Assembly (NCBI RefSeq): GCF_040438645.1
Contig: NZ_CP159253.1
Location: 3,038,001-3,102,000 of the forward strand
Origin: Mesorhizobium sp. WSM2240
Lineage (GTDB): Bacteria; Pseudomonadota; Alphaproteobacteria; Rhizobiales; Rhizobiaceae
DNA length: 64,000 bases
Direction: 5' to 3'
A program made the position numbers and the translations under genes. Below the pieces are notes generated by a model. That model did no database searches. It was not told the origin of the DNA and worked only from the letters and a program-made list of their open reading frames with translations. Shown piece by piece: positions 9,194-18,233 of the stretch; the stretch's first letter is position 1, and every line of letters starts with the position of its first letter.

Positions 9194-10196
9194 GAGCAGA
9201 TTCGACTTATTCCGGGTCATAGCCGGCGGCCTCGAAATAGTGTCGGCATTCCTCGGCGCTGAACGCGGAGAGACAGCCGGCGACGACCAACCAGAGTTCG
9301 TCGATGGTTCTGGCTGCAGCCTTTCTCAGGAGGGCTTTGAGCTTTGAGAAGGCCATCTCGATCGGGTTGAAGTCGGGCGAGTATGGCGGCAGGAACAGGA
9401 GCCGCGCTCCGGCCTTCTCGATCACCTCGCGCACGCCGCTGATCTTGTGGGCCGGCAGGTTATCCATGACCACGATGTCGCCGGGGCTAAGCTCGGGCGC
9501 GAGAACCTGCTCCGCATAGGCGAGGAAGGCTGGGCCGTTCATCGGACCGTCGAGCAGCATCGGCGCGGCCATGCCGTCGAGCCGCAGGCCGGGGCGGTGA
9601 AGGTCGTCGTCTTCCAGTGCCCGTGAGGCACGGCCGCCAGGCAGCGCTCGCCGCATGGCGCACGGCCTCGCAACCGGGCCATCTTCGTGGATGCCGCGGT
9701 CTCGTCGATGAAGATCAGCTTCTCGGGGTCGAGATCGAGTTGACCATCGAACCAGGCCCTGCGGCGGCGCAGGACGTCGGGACGCTGCTGTTCGGCGGCG
9801 TGCGCCGTCTTTTTTTGAACGTGATGCCGCGCCGGTCGAGTAACAGCCAGACGGTGGACGGCGCTACCCGTACGCCCCGCTCGGCTGCAAGGCGTTCACC
9901 GATCTCGGCAAGTGTGATGTCCGGCGTCTCCTCGATCAGGCCGAGAACGAAGGCCTCATGCGCGTCGAGCTTCGAACGCGACGGCTGGCCTTGCTTGCGC
10001 GCCTCCATCTCGCCGGTCTCGCGATAGCGGCGATACCAGCTTCCCGCCGTCGAAATCCCGATCCGGAAGCGACGCGCAGCCTCCCGCGTCGATAAGCCAT
10101 CCTCAATGGCCGCAATCACCCGCCCGCGCAGGTCCGCGCTCAGGCTCCTTGTCATCCTCACCCCCTCGCAAATCACTAGGAGCAGTGAATCAGACG
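9194..10196. mobile_element. IS630-family insertion sequence
   Basis: About 1.0 kb element containing an IS630-type transposase on the minus strand. Ends are approximate: the left end seems to begin after a TA at 9192-9193, and short imperfect inverted ends sharing GATTC..AC are seen near 9198-9206 and 10185-10195. IS630 elements insert at TA. It interrupts coding sequence on both sides: the glycosyltransferase on the left and the hypothetical gene at 10176-10766 on the right, which are in opposite orientation, so flanking rearrangement is likely. Confidence 0.7.
9207..10155 (-). pseudogene. IS630 transposase, split frame
   Basis: The N-terminal HTH part (start MTRSLSADLRGRVIAAIE at 10155) reads to a run of seven A on the coding strand (plus-strand T run at 9810-9816). 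A -1 shift there continues the family sequence ([14 protein letters not shown], then the first catalytic Asp in FIDETAA). This matches programmed frameshifting known in the family. A second break near 9590, where two extra bases seem present, is not expected and puts the C-terminal part (catalytic Asp in [10 protein letters not shown], Glu in [12 protein letters not shown]) in another frame. The second break suggests the copy is dead unless it is a sequence error. Confidence 0.7.
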
Positions 10197-10766
10197 AAAC
10201 TTACCGCGTGAATCCCAAAACCGACTCTGCGTTCTTCGAAGATGCTCTAGCCAAACGTCCCACTGTTTGCCCCGAAGCTTTCCGGTGAGTTCGATAGTCC
10301 CGGTCATCCCCCATGCGAAATCTTCTTCACGCGGATTCGAACCGTGTTCATAGACGGGACGAAGGTCTTCGGCGTGGATGATCTTGTTGCAAGCTACGCG
10401 AAGCGAGATATCTCTGCGGCCATCGGAACCTTCGTTTCCGATGCTTCCCAATTGTTCTGGTTCAAAAATTTTCTTCAAAAGCGCTGCATATTCATCGGCT
10501 GCTTCGGAATCCGCGATGATGTCTTCGAATGTTCTTATCTTCACCGCGAGATTTAGGAGCGCGTCGGATAGCCTTGCTTCCGCCATCCGGAAGAAGGCAT
10601 CGTGAAGGGTGCCGCCGATTTCTTCGCCGGGCACCCCCATCATCGAGCGGCTGGCAGCAGCGATGGCGAAGGCTCGAAAGCAAAGCTCCCTCACTTCATG
10701 GAAATCGACCACGTGCGGTTTATAGAATTCATGCCAGTAGGGGTTTTCCACACCGCCTCCTCTCAA
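10176..10766 (-). CDS. hypothetical protein, 3' end formed by the IS
   Basis: 196 residues, not recognised. Acidic, mostly helical, no signal or membrane segment. Its last few codons (ending LIHCS and the TAG at 10178-10176) lie within or at the edge of the IS630 element, so the native C-terminus has probably been replaced. The TTG at 10766 overlaps the recombinase stop by four bases (TTGA), suggesting coupling to the recombinase; a GTG at 10751 is an alternative start. Likely an accessory gene of the integrated element. Confidence 0.5.
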   Translation of the reverse strand: MRGGGVENPYWHEFYKPHVVDFHEVRELCFRAFAIAAASRSMMGVPGEEIGGTLHDAFFRMAEARLSDALLNLAVKIRTFEDIIADSEAADEYAALLKKIFEPEQLGSIGNEGSDGRRDISLRVACNKIIHAEDLRPVYEHGSNPREEDFAWGMTGTIELTGKLRGKQWDVWLEHLRRTQSRFWDSRGKFRLIHCS

Positions 10767-12553
10767 GCGTGTAGATGCGTCAAATCGAGCTTCGGATAGG
10801 CAATGGAGTTCACAAGCTCGACGCGCTGCTTCAGCATTCCTTGAGGCATGATGCCATAGCGGCCGGTCATGGTGCCGCTGGTATGGCCGAGGATGAACCC
10901 GAACTGTTCGTCCAGATGCCCGGCCCGGCGAAGGGCATCGGCCGCGCCGTAGCGGAAGCTGTAGAGCGACAGGCCGCGCCCATCCTTCATCTCAAGCCGA
11001 GTGAGGTAACGGCCGAACTCGCGCGAGAATTCCGCGATCATCTGCCCGCGCGCATTGCGCTTCGCTTCCGGGAACAGGCAGCTATGCCCGGCCGCTTCCA
11101 TGCCATCGCGATACTTGATGAAGCCGAGCCGGATAAGCTCATTATGGACCGGCACGACACGCATAGAGCCGGCCGTTTTGACGCTCTTGCCGCCGTCGCC
11201 TTCCGTGGTGATGTGCATGATCCAGTGCCCGTGTTCCTGCCGAACGTCGCTCACGGCAAGCTGCGCAATCTCCGCTGGTCGAGCGCCGGAATAGAGCATA
11301 ACCAGCGGAACCCAATAACGATGGTCGCGGATCATGACGTTGCCCGGCTTGGCGACGTTGAGCCATTCGTCGCCGCTGCGGCATCCAGTGAACAGGGGCG
11401 ACTTGAACAAGGCGTTCATCTGGTCGGTCGTGAAGGGAACCGTGGTCTTGTCCTTCGGCTTCTTCAAGAACATGTCCGTCGCCGGGTTCTGGTCGAGATA
11501 GCCATGGGCGACAAGCCAACTGCAAAAGGCGCTGAAACCGGCAAGGTAGCGGTTGACGGTGCGCGGAGTGATCACCGGCTTGCCGACCTTCTCATTGTGC
11601 CGGACGATCTGCGCAAGCGTCATGCCGGCGAACGCTTTGCTTTCGGTCGCCTTCACCGGATACTTCAGCAAGAGCGCCTTCCATTCGCGGACGGCCTTCT
11701 TGTCAATCCGGTGAACTGGGCAAGTGCTGCCGACATAATCGACAAAGCTGCCAACGTCGCGGCGGGCCTGCGCAATCGTGCCGGTGGCGATGCCCTTCGG
11801 ATTTTCGGCGGCGTAGCGTTCGAATAGCTCCATGATAGTTTCGCCCGGCGCGGCCTGTTCGCGTGACGTGCCGGCGGCGGACTTCACAATCGGGTCTTTC
11901 GGGGTGCCGCTGTAGTCTCCCCGGTCACGCTCAAGGGTGCGCTCCAAATCTTCGACTTCGGCTCGCATCATCTTCCGGGCGAGGTCGCCGCGTCCCGGGG
12001 AAAGCGGATCGATGATCAGCTTGTTGCGGTCAATGTAGTCGTCAACTTCATGGTTGATCAGTGCCGCCTCGCCGGCCGCAAGGTGTTCGCGCATGGCGTC
12101 GAGCTTCGCCCGTCGAACTTGAGTGTCGAGGGTGCGGCGCTTCTTCAGCACCGACACTTCAAGGCTGGCGTCGAGCACCGCGAGCGGGTCGCGAAGATCG
12201 GTGCCGGCGCGCTGCATCGTCTCGACTGCGGTTTCGGTCGCGGCGTCAATGTCTGCTACCGTGGGCATGGCCTGCCGGGTCTGCTCATAGCGGTCGAGAG
12301 TGCCGGTGTAGTGCTGCCACGTCGCATCCGCCTTATCGTCAGGCGTCAGCATCCGGCGAGACCGAAGGTCATCGAACTGCCGGTTCCATGACTCGACCAC
12401 CGGCCACAAGAGGCGCTTCGCCTCGCTTTCGTCCTTCGTGCCGAGCGCCTTCACAAGCTCCTTCCTGCCGACAACATCGATAAGGTCGAGAGGAACGCGA
12501 GCGCGAGCGTAATAGGATGCGCCGCGACGGAGAAGGTAGCTTAAACGTGCCAT
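10763..12553 (-). CDS. tyrosine recombinase/phage integrase
   Basis: 596 residues. The N-terminus (MARLSYLLRRGASYYARARV) is the DUF6538 type common in rhizobial island integrases; a SAM-like core-binding domain precedes the catalytic domain. Visible catalytic motifs are Arg in LYSGARPAEI, a second box LYSFRYGAAD with Arg but with Tyr where His is usual in HxxR, and LGHTSGTMTGRYG with His and the Tyr nucleophile. Probably active, since the first His of box II varies in nature. No tRNA gene or att site could be recognised nearby, so element limits are unknown. Confidence 0.85.
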   Translation of the reverse strand: MARLSYLLRRGASYYARARVPLDLIDVVGRKELVKALGTKDESEAKRLLWPVVESWNRQFDDLRSRRMLTPDDKADATWQHYTGTLDRYEQTRQAMPTVADIDAATETAVETMQRAGTDLRDPLAVLDASLEVSVLKKRRTLDTQVRRAKLDAMREHLAAGEAALINHEVDDYIDRNKLIIDPLSPGRGDLARKMMRAEVEDLERTLERDRGDYSGTPKDPIVKSAAGTSREQAAPGETIMELFERYAAENPKGIATGTIAQARRDVGSFVDYVGSTCPVHRIDKKAVREWKALLLKYPVKATESKAFAGMTLAQIVRHNEKVGKPVITPRTVNRYLAGFSAFCSWLVAHGYLDQNPATDMFLKKPKDKTTVPFTTDQMNALFKSPLFTGCRSGDEWLNVAKPGNVMIRDHRYWVPLVMLYSGARPAEIAQLAVSDVRQEHGHWIMHITTEGDGGKSVKTAGSMRVVPVHNELIRLGFIKYRDGMEAAGHSCLFPEAKRNARGQMIAEFSREFGRYLTRLEMKDGRGLSLYSFRYGAADALRRAGHLDEQFGFILGHTSGTMTGRYGIMPQGMLKQRVELVNSIAYPKLDLTHLHA

Positions 12554-12576
12554 GATTGCCCCACTTGGATAGCCCG

Positions 12577-12599
12577 TGTGTTACAACCATGTGTTACAA
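12577..12599 (+). repeat. two direct repeats upstream of the recombinase
   Basis: TGTGTTACAA occurs at 12577-12586 and again at 12590-12599, just upstream of the recombinase start at 12553. The 13-base spacing, a little over one helix turn, fits binding sites for an accessory or regulatory protein, or arm-type sites of the recombinase. Purely positional inference. Confidence 0.45.
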
Positions 12600-12889
12600 G
12601 TCGGTTTGAAATAAGTCAACAAAGGCAATTATTTATGTGTTTTCATGCCCTTGATTCAGAATTGGATTACTGTCCAGGTTCCCCAGCCAATCCGCTCCCA
12701 GCAATCCTTGAAAACCGCAGGAATGCCGCCCTCCGGCTACGCCCAAGGGCACCGATAGCCTGCCGGCACCATAGCCGACCACAAGTCGAAGATTGCCGCG
12801 GGGCAACTGGAAACGACGGTGGGCGTTACCCTGACAGGCCGGACAGGATAAAGTTAGCGTCCGCAAACCGGCGGTTGAGGAAGCCCACC
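12600..12889. other. gap between recombinase and pcm
   Basis: Together with 12554-12599 this is about 336 bases without a supported gene. It must hold the promoter for pcm to the right. An open frame extends upstream of pcm but has poor composition and is not counted. Confidence 0.4.
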
Positions 12890-13567
12890 ATGATGAAGCC
12901 AATGAACGAAGAGCACCTCGCTATTCTATGCAGGCACATGGTCGAGATGATTGCAATTCATGTCGATCTTGCGAGCGAAGAACTCGGCAAGGCGGTTCTC
13001 GATGAGCGGGTAATGGCAGCGATGCGGCGGGTGCCGCGGCATCTCTTCGTGCCAGCTTCGGTTGCTCCTTACGCCTACCAGGACATGCCGCTGCCGATCG
13101 GCTTCGATAAAACCATCTCGCAGCCCTTCATAGTCGCTCTCATGACTGACCTGCTTGCGCCCCAACCGCACGAGGCAGTGCTCGAGATCGGTACTGGCTT
13201 AGGCTACCAAACCGCAATTCTCGCGGAACTCGCCGGACACGTTTGGAGCGTCGAAATCATCGAGGAATTTGTAAGCCATGCCCAAACTCTCCTGCAGGCC
13301 CTCGGCCACGCCAACGTCGGCATCCGTGTCGGAGACGGGTCTCGCGGCTGGCTTGAGCACGCACCGTTCGACAAGATCCTGGTCGCCGTGGCGGCTGAAC
13401 GGACGCCGCCGGCCTTGCTTGAGCAGCTCAAGCAAGGGGGCCGATTGGTACTGCCTGTGGGACCTGAGGAAGCACAATTTCTAACTGTCATCGACAAGGA
13501 TGCGGCAGGGAAGCTCAAGACTCGGAAACTAATCCCGGTTCGGTTCAGCCGGCTCGAAACGGTCTAA
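12890..13567 (+). CDS. pcm: protein-L-isoaspartate O-methyltransferase
   Basis: 225 residues from the ATG at 12890. Repairs damaged proteins by SAM-dependent methylation of L-isoaspartyl residues; cytosolic. Family marks are VPRHLFVP, the substrate loop with GFDKTISQPFIVALMTDLL, SAM motif I (VLEIGTGLGYQTAILAELA), and the C-terminal GGRLVLPVG. Length is normal for the short bacterial form. The reading frame stays open to 12578, but the upstream extension lacks family resemblance. Stands alone between the recombinase and the molybdenum hydroxylase operon. Confidence 0.9.
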   Translation: MMKPMNEEHLAILCRHMVEMIAIHVDLASEELGKAVLDERVMAAMRRVPRHLFVPASVAPYAYQDMPLPIGFDKTISQPFIVALMTDLLAPQPHEAVLEIGTGLGYQTAILAELAGHVWSVEIIEEFVSHAQTLLQALGHANVGIRVGDGSRGWLEHAPFDKILVAVAAERTPPALLEQLKQGGRLVLPVGPEEAQFLTVIDKDAAGKLKTRKLIPVRFSRLETV

Positions 13568-14103
13568 AAGGTGCAGACATCGGGTGCGATCACGCGTTTC
13601 GGGTGCCCACGCTAGTGGCAGGATTCCGCGCAACGCAGTCCTGCAATGCCTATCCTCGGCATCGTGAGAGACCAAGGCGCGCTTCGCCTTGGATGCGCCA
13701 ACAGACACTCGTCTGGGCGTAGTCGACGCGGAAGAAATGCCCCGTTCGAAGGAGAAGGAGATCGGGCGTCTCGGTGAAGCTCTTCTCGCATTCCGCGATA
13801 AACAGACGGTCGAACGCTACGGATACAGCTACGGATGAAGGACGGGGAACCAACAGGGCACCCCTATTTGCCCGATTTGTGAAGCAAACGGATACTCGAT
13901 CCTAACCGCTGCGCCAAAAAGTTGCGAAGCCGCCTCTCTAAGGAAGCGAAAAGAGCGCGGTGTGATCCACGCCTATTTCTATACACAGTGCCGGGCTAGC
14001 CGATCACCGCCCCTCGACAGCCTCCGAGCAGCCTCGTCCGCCGGAAAAGAGGAAGGATTGGCCCTCACCGCCATCGGCTCGCCATCGAGGCCTTCGCCGC
14101 CCC
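13568..14103. other. 536-base gap, one doubtful small ORF
   Basis: The only sequence with fairly natural composition is a plus-strand frame at 13737-13838 (33 codons, starting MPRSKEKEIGRLGEALLAF, ending GYSYG), which may be the tail of a lost gene since the frame is open upstream to about 13666. Otherwise nothing is seen. The region lies downstream of both flanking transcription units. Confidence 0.35.
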
Positions 14104-14901
14104 TCACCCGTTGGCGCGGGCGACCGCTCTTTTGGCCATCACGACAATCAGGTTCGCCCGGTAGTCGGCCGAGGCGTGGATGTCGGTCATCAGGCTGTCC
14201 GCAGGCACGCTGATTCCGTCGAGCGCCGACGGGTCGAAATTGTTGGCCAGCGCGGCTTCGATTTCGCTCGACCGGAATACGCCGTCGTCGCCGGCGCCGG
14301 TGACGGCCACCCTCACCCCGCTTTCGCCCTTGGCCACGAACACGCCGACGATCGCGTAGCGCGAAGCGGGGTTGCGGAATTTCTCGTAGGCCGCCTTGGC
14401 CGGCGCGGTGAAGCGCACCGCGGTGATGATCTCGCCCTCGTCCAGCGCGGTTTCGAACTGTCCGGTGAAGAAGTCGTCGGCCGCGATCTCGCGACGGTCG
14501 GTGACGATTGTCGCAGCGAGCGCCAGGAGCGCCGCCGGATAGTCTGCCGCCGGGTCGTTGTTGGCGATCGAGCCGCCGATCGTGCCCATGTGGCGGACAT
14601 GCGGATCGCCGATCATGCCGGCGAGCCTCGCCAGCGCCGGGCATGCAGCCTTGAGGCCGGCGTCGGTGGCGACTTGCGCATGGGTCGTGCCGGCGCCGAT
14701 GGTGACGGTCGAGCCGGAGACCGAGACACCCTTGAGTTCCGCTATCCGACCGATATCCACCAGGTCGGAGGGTGCTGCTAGCCTGGTCTTCATTGCCGCG
14801 ATCAGCGTCATGCCGCCGGCGAGCAGTTTGGCGTCGCCCTGACCGATCAGTTTCGCGGCATCGGCGACGGAAGCGGCGCGGTGGTAGGTGGTGGAATACA
14901 T
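14104..14901 (-). CDS. molybdenum hydroxylase, FAD-binding medium subunit (CoxM/CutM-like)
   Basis: 265 residues from the ATG at 14901 (MYSTTYHRAASV), preceded by AGGAG. FAD-binding motifs of the CO/xanthine dehydrogenase medium subunit are visible: AGGMTLIAAMKTRL and the TIGGSIANNDPAADYPAAL block. It passes electrons between the Fe-S subunit and the acceptor. Last gene of a minus-strand operon in the order small, large, medium. It is separated from the large-subunit gene by a spacer with a long inverted repeat. Confidence 0.88.
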   Translation of the reverse strand: MYSTTYHRAASVADAAKLIGQGDAKLLAGGMTLIAAMKTRLAAPSDLVDIGRIAELKGVSVSGSTVTIGAGTTHAQVATDAGLKAACPALARLAGMIGDPHVRHMGTIGGSIANNDPAADYPAALLALAATIVTDRREIAADDFFTGQFETALDEGEIITAVRFTAPAKAAYEKFRNPASRYAIVGVFVAKGESGVRVAVTGAGDDGVFRSSEIEAALANNFDPSALDGISVPADSLMTDIHASADYRANLIVVMAKRAVARANG

Positions 14902-14928
14902 GTGGTTTCTCCTTCCGGAAGTGAAGCA

Positions 14929-15017
14929 GGCAGTAGGGAGTAGGCAATAGGCAGGGTCAAATCCCGTGTTGCCGCGCTCCACTTTCCCCTACTGCCTACT
15001 GCCTACTCCCTACTGCC
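14929..15017. repeat. inverted repeat of TAGGCAG heptads, large-medium subunit spacer
   Basis: Arms at 14929-14954 and 14989-15017 are near-perfect inverted copies of GGCAGTAGGGAGTAGGCA followed by A/G TAGGCAG, built from degenerate 7-base units. The loop is about 34 bases. The right arm abuts the stop codon of the large-subunit gene. In the mRNA this would fold into a roughly 25-bp stem between two cistrons, 28 bases before the medium-subunit start. It could set relative expression by blocking exonucleases or slowing ribosomes. A related repeat lies at 17401-17508. Confidence 0.85.
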
Positions 15018-17372
15018 TCAATGTCTCGTCGCTTGCCGGATCGCCGCCCAGACCTTCTGCGGCGTCGCCGGCATGGTCAGTTCGTCGGTGCCGATGGCGT
15101 CGGTGATGGCGTTGATGACCGCGGGCGGCGAGCCGATCGCGCCCGCCTCGCCGCAGCCCTTGATGCCGAGCGGATTGCCCGGGCACGGGGTGTTCGAGGT
15201 CGAGACCTGGAAGGACGGCAGATCGTCGGCGCGCGGCATGGTGTAATCCATGTAGCTCGCCGTCAGAAGCTGGCCGCTGTCGGGATCGTAATGCGCGCCT
15301 TCGAGCAGCGCCTGGCCGACGCCCTGCGCGATGCCGCCATGCACCTGGCCCTCGACGATCATCGGATTGATGATGTTGCCGAAATCGTCGGCGGCCACGA
15401 ACTGGACGATTTTCGTCACGCCCGTATCCGGGTCGATCTCGACCTCGCAAACGTAGCATCCAGCCGGGAAGGTGAAGTTGGACGGATCGTAAAAGGCGGT
15501 TTCCTTCAGCCCCGGCTCAATGCCGCCCGGCAGATTGTGGGCGGTGTAGGCGGCGAGCGCCAGTTGGAACCAAGGCACCGACTTGTCTGTGCCGGCGACC
15601 TTGCAGGCCCCCTCCTCGATGACGATGTCGCTTTCGTCGGCCTCGAGCAGATGCGCCGCGATCTTCTTCGCCTTGGCCTCGACCTTGTCGAGCGCCTTGA
15701 CGACCGCGCTCATGCCGACCGCGCCCGAGCGCGAGCCGTAGGTGCCCATGCCCATCTGCACCTTGTCGGTGTCGCCATGGACGATCGAGACCGAATCGAG
15801 CGGCACGCCGAAGCGTTCGGAGACGAGCTGCGCGAATGTGGTTTCGTGGCCCTGGCCATGGCTGTGCGAGCCGGTCAGAACCTCGATGGTGCCGGCCATA
15901 TTGACGCGCACTTCGGCCGATTCCCATAGCCCTACGCCGGCGCCGAGCGAGCCGACCGCCGCCGACGGCGCAAGCCCGCAGGCCTCGATGTAACAGCTCA
16001 TGCCGATGCCGCGCAGCTTGCCGGCCGCCCTCGCCTGCTCGCGCCGCTTCTCGAAGCTGGCATAGTCGGCGGCCTTCATCGCCGCGTCGAGCGAAGCCGC
16101 ATAGTCGCCGGCGTCGTAGCACATGATCACCGGCGTCTGGTGCGGGAACGAGGTGACGAAATTCCTGCGGCGCAGCTCCGCCGGCGACATGCCGAGTTGC
16201 CTCGCCGCCACCTCCATCAGCCGTTCAATCACGAAAGTCGCTTCCGGACGGCCAGCACCACGATAAGCGTCGACCGGCGCGGTGTTGGTGTAGATCGCCT
16301 TCACATTGGCGTGGATGGCCGGGATGTCGTACTGGCCCGACAGCAGCGTGGCGTAGAGGTAGGTCGGCACGCAGGAGGAAAACAACGACATATAGGCGCC
16401 GAGATTGGCCTGGGTCTCGACCTTGAGGCCGAGGATCCTGTGGTTCTCGTCGAACGCCATTTCGGCATGCGTGGCATGGTCGCGGCCATGCGCGTCGGTC
16501 AAGAAGCTTTCCGTGCGGTCGCCGACCCATTTGACCGGGACGCCGGTCTTCTTCGAGGCCCACAGGCAGACGATCTCTTCCGGATAGATGTAGATTTTCG
16601 AGCCGAAGCCGCCGCCGACATCGGGCGCGATGAGCCGCAACTTGTTTTCGGGCGCGACATTGTAGAATGCGCTCATCACCAGCCGCGCAAGATGCGGGTT
16701 CTGGCTTGTCGTCCAGCAGGTGTAGTGGTCCTCGCCCTTGTCGTAATGGCCAAGCGCTGCGCGCGGCTCCATCGCGTTCGGAACCAGCCTGTTGTTGGTG
16801 ATGTCGAGCTTGACGATGTGCGCCGCTTTGGCGAAGGCGGCGGCGGTTTCGTCGGCATTGCCGAGATCCCAGTCGAAGATCAGATTGTTTTCGGCTTCCG
16901 GGTGGAGCTGCGGCGCGCCGGGTTCCAGCGCCTTGCTTACATCTGTTACAGCCGGCCGTTCATTGTAGGTGACCTCGACGACCTCGGCCGCGTCGCGCGC
17001 CTGGCCCTTGGTATCTGCGACCACGATCGCCACCGCATCGCCGACATAGCGCACCCGGTCGACCGCCAGCGGCGACCACGCGCCCATCTTCATCGGCGTG
17101 CCGTCCTTCGAATGGATCATCCAGCCGCAGATCAGATTGCCGATGCCGTCGGCCTTGAGTTCGCGCCCGGTGAGCACGCCGACGACGCCGGGCATCGCCT
17201 TCGCCGCCACGACGTCGATGCTGGCGATATCGGCATGTGCGTGCGGGCTGCGCACGAAGGCCGCATGCCTCATTCCCGGCAGGACGAAATCGTCGACATA
17301 GCGCCCGGCGCCGGTGATGAACCTTTTGTCTTCCTTGCGCGCCACGCGTGCGCCGATGCCTTCAATTCCCAT
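15018..17372 (-). CDS. molybdenum hydroxylase large subunit, form II CoxL-like
   Basis: 784 residues, usual family length. Molybdopterin-cytosine-dinucleotide-binding catalytic subunit of the xanthine dehydrogenase/aerobic CO dehydrogenase family. The active-site loop reads AYRGAGRPE, the form II type, not the AYXCSFR of true (form I) CO dehydrogenase, so the substrate is uncertain and CO is unlikely. The catalytic Glu lies in [14 protein letters not shown] near the C-terminus; [14 protein letters not shown] and [14 protein letters not shown] are further cofactor motifs. Forms an operon with the small subunit upstream and medium subunit downstream. Confidence 0.9.
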   Translation of the reverse strand: MGIEGIGARVARKEDKRFITGAGRYVDDFVLPGMRHAAFVRSPHAHADIASIDVVAAKAMPGVVGVLTGRELKADGIGNLICGWMIHSKDGTPMKMGAWSPLAVDRVRYVGDAVAIVVADTKGQARDAAEVVEVTYNERPAVTDVSKALEPGAPQLHPEAENNLIFDWDLGNADETAAAFAKAAHIVKLDITNNRLVPNAMEPRAALGHYDKGEDHYTCWTTSQNPHLARLVMSAFYNVAPENKLRLIAPDVGGGFGSKIYIYPEEIVCLWASKKTGVPVKWVGDRTESFLTDAHGRDHATHAEMAFDENHRILGLKVETQANLGAYMSLFSSCVPTYLYATLLSGQYDIPAIHANVKAIYTNTAPVDAYRGAGRPEATFVIERLMEVAARQLGMSPAELRRRNFVTSFPHQTPVIMCYDAGDYAASLDAAMKAADYASFEKRREQARAAGKLRGIGMSCYIEACGLAPSAAVGSLGAGVGLWESAEVRVNMAGTIEVLTGSHSHGQGHETTFAQLVSERFGVPLDSVSIVHGDTDKVQMGMGTYGSRSGAVGMSAVVKALDKVEAKAKKIAAHLLEADESDIVIEEGACKVAGTDKSVPWFQLALAAYTAHNLPGGIEPGLKETAFYDPSNFTFPAGCYVCEVEIDPDTGVTKIVQFVAADDFGNIINPMIVEGQVHGGIAQGVGQALLEGAHYDPDSGQLLTASYMDYTMPRADDLPSFQVSTSNTPCPGNPLGIKGCGEAGAIGSPPAVINAITDAIGTDELTMPATPQKVWAAIRQATRH

Positions 17373-17400
17373 CTGAGTTCTCCTCCAGAACTGAATAAGC

Positions 17401-17508
17401 GAATAGGCAGTAGGCAGTAGGCAGTAGGAAAGACAAATTCAGATCACGATCTGGGAGAAATGCGAGAAAATTTTCTACTCCCTATTCCCTACTGCCTACT
17501 GCCTATTC
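17401..17508. repeat. inverted repeat of TAGGCAG heptads, small-large subunit spacer
   Basis: Left arm 17401-17428 (GAATAGGCAGTAGGCAGTAG and on) and right arm 17475-17508 (reverse complement, ending CTGCCTATTC). The same degenerate heptad family as at 14929-15017, placed in the only other spacer of this operon, between the small-subunit stop at 17513 and the large-subunit start at 17372. Confidence 0.85.
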
Positions 17509-17512
17509 CTTC

Positions 17513-18001
17513 TCATGCCGCCTTCGCCTTGCCGCTCGACATCGCTTCCGATGCCGCCAGTATCGCCTTGACGATGTTGTGATATCCGGTGCAGCGGCAG
17601 ATATTGCCTTCCAGTTCCGCCCGCACGGTCGCCTCGTCGAGGCCGTCGGGATGGCGCGCGATCATGTCGGTGGCGGCCATGATCATGCCCGGCGTGCAGA
17701 ATCCGCATTGCAGGCCGTGATGTTCCTTGAACGCCGCCTGCACTGGATGCAGTTCAGCGCCGTTGGCAAGCCCCTCGATGGTGACGACCGTCGAGCCCGA
17801 CGCCTGAGCGGCGAGCATCGTGCAGGATTTGACCGCCTTGCCGTCGACATGGACGACGCATGCGCCGCATTGCGAAGTGTCGCAGCCGACATGGGTCCCT
17901 GTCAGGCCGACATGTTCGCGAAGATAATGCACCAGCAGCGTGCGGTCCTCGACCACTCCGCCGACCTGCCGGCCGTTCACCACCATCGATACTTCCGACA
18001 T
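17513..18001 (-). CDS. molybdenum hydroxylase, 2Fe-2S small subunit (CoxS/CutS-like)
   Basis: 162 residues from the ATG at 18001 ([12 protein letters not shown]); GGAGGGAAC precedes it. Two [2Fe-2S] domains: a plant-type ferredoxin cluster in [20 protein letters not shown] followed by a Cys, and the C-terminal four-helix cluster with CGFCTPGMI and [12 protein letters not shown]. Transfers electrons from the molybdenum centre to FAD. First gene of the operon. Normal length for the family. Confidence 0.92.
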   Translation of the reverse strand: MSEVSMVVNGRQVGGVVEDRTLLVHYLREHVGLTGTHVGCDTSQCGACVVHVDGKAVKSCTMLAAQASGSTVVTIEGLANGAELHPVQAAFKEHHGLQCGFCTPGMIMAATDMIARHPDGLDEATVRAELEGNICRCTGYHNIVKAILAASEAMSSGKAKAA

Positions 18002-18233
18002 GTTCCCTCCTCGGCACGTTCGGCCGCCAGGATACGCGGCCCGGACCGAAATCATACACGGCTATCGAAGCGGGGGAAGATGCTTCTTCTTTTATCCGAC
18101 CGGGCCAGCCGCACGGGCAGGACCGTGGCGGTGGCGCGGCGCGTTGGTTCGTGCCAAGTTTTTGGGCAGAAACACGGCCGGTCCGCTCCCCTGCGCTGGA
18201 CGGGATCGGCGTCATCACCGACGAGGCACACAA

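Noticed and set aside
10775..11827. 350-codon plus-strand frame opposite the recombinase
   Set aside because: Antisense shadow of the integrase catalytic domain.
15021..17420. Long plus-strand frames opposite the molybdenum hydroxylase genes
   Set aside because: Antisense to clearly identified CoxL/CoxS-type coding; His/Arg/Asp-rich composition typical of shadow frames.
14929..17508. TAGGCAG arrays as a CRISPR
   Set aside because: Units are 7 bases and contiguous, with no spacers, and arranged as inverted arms.
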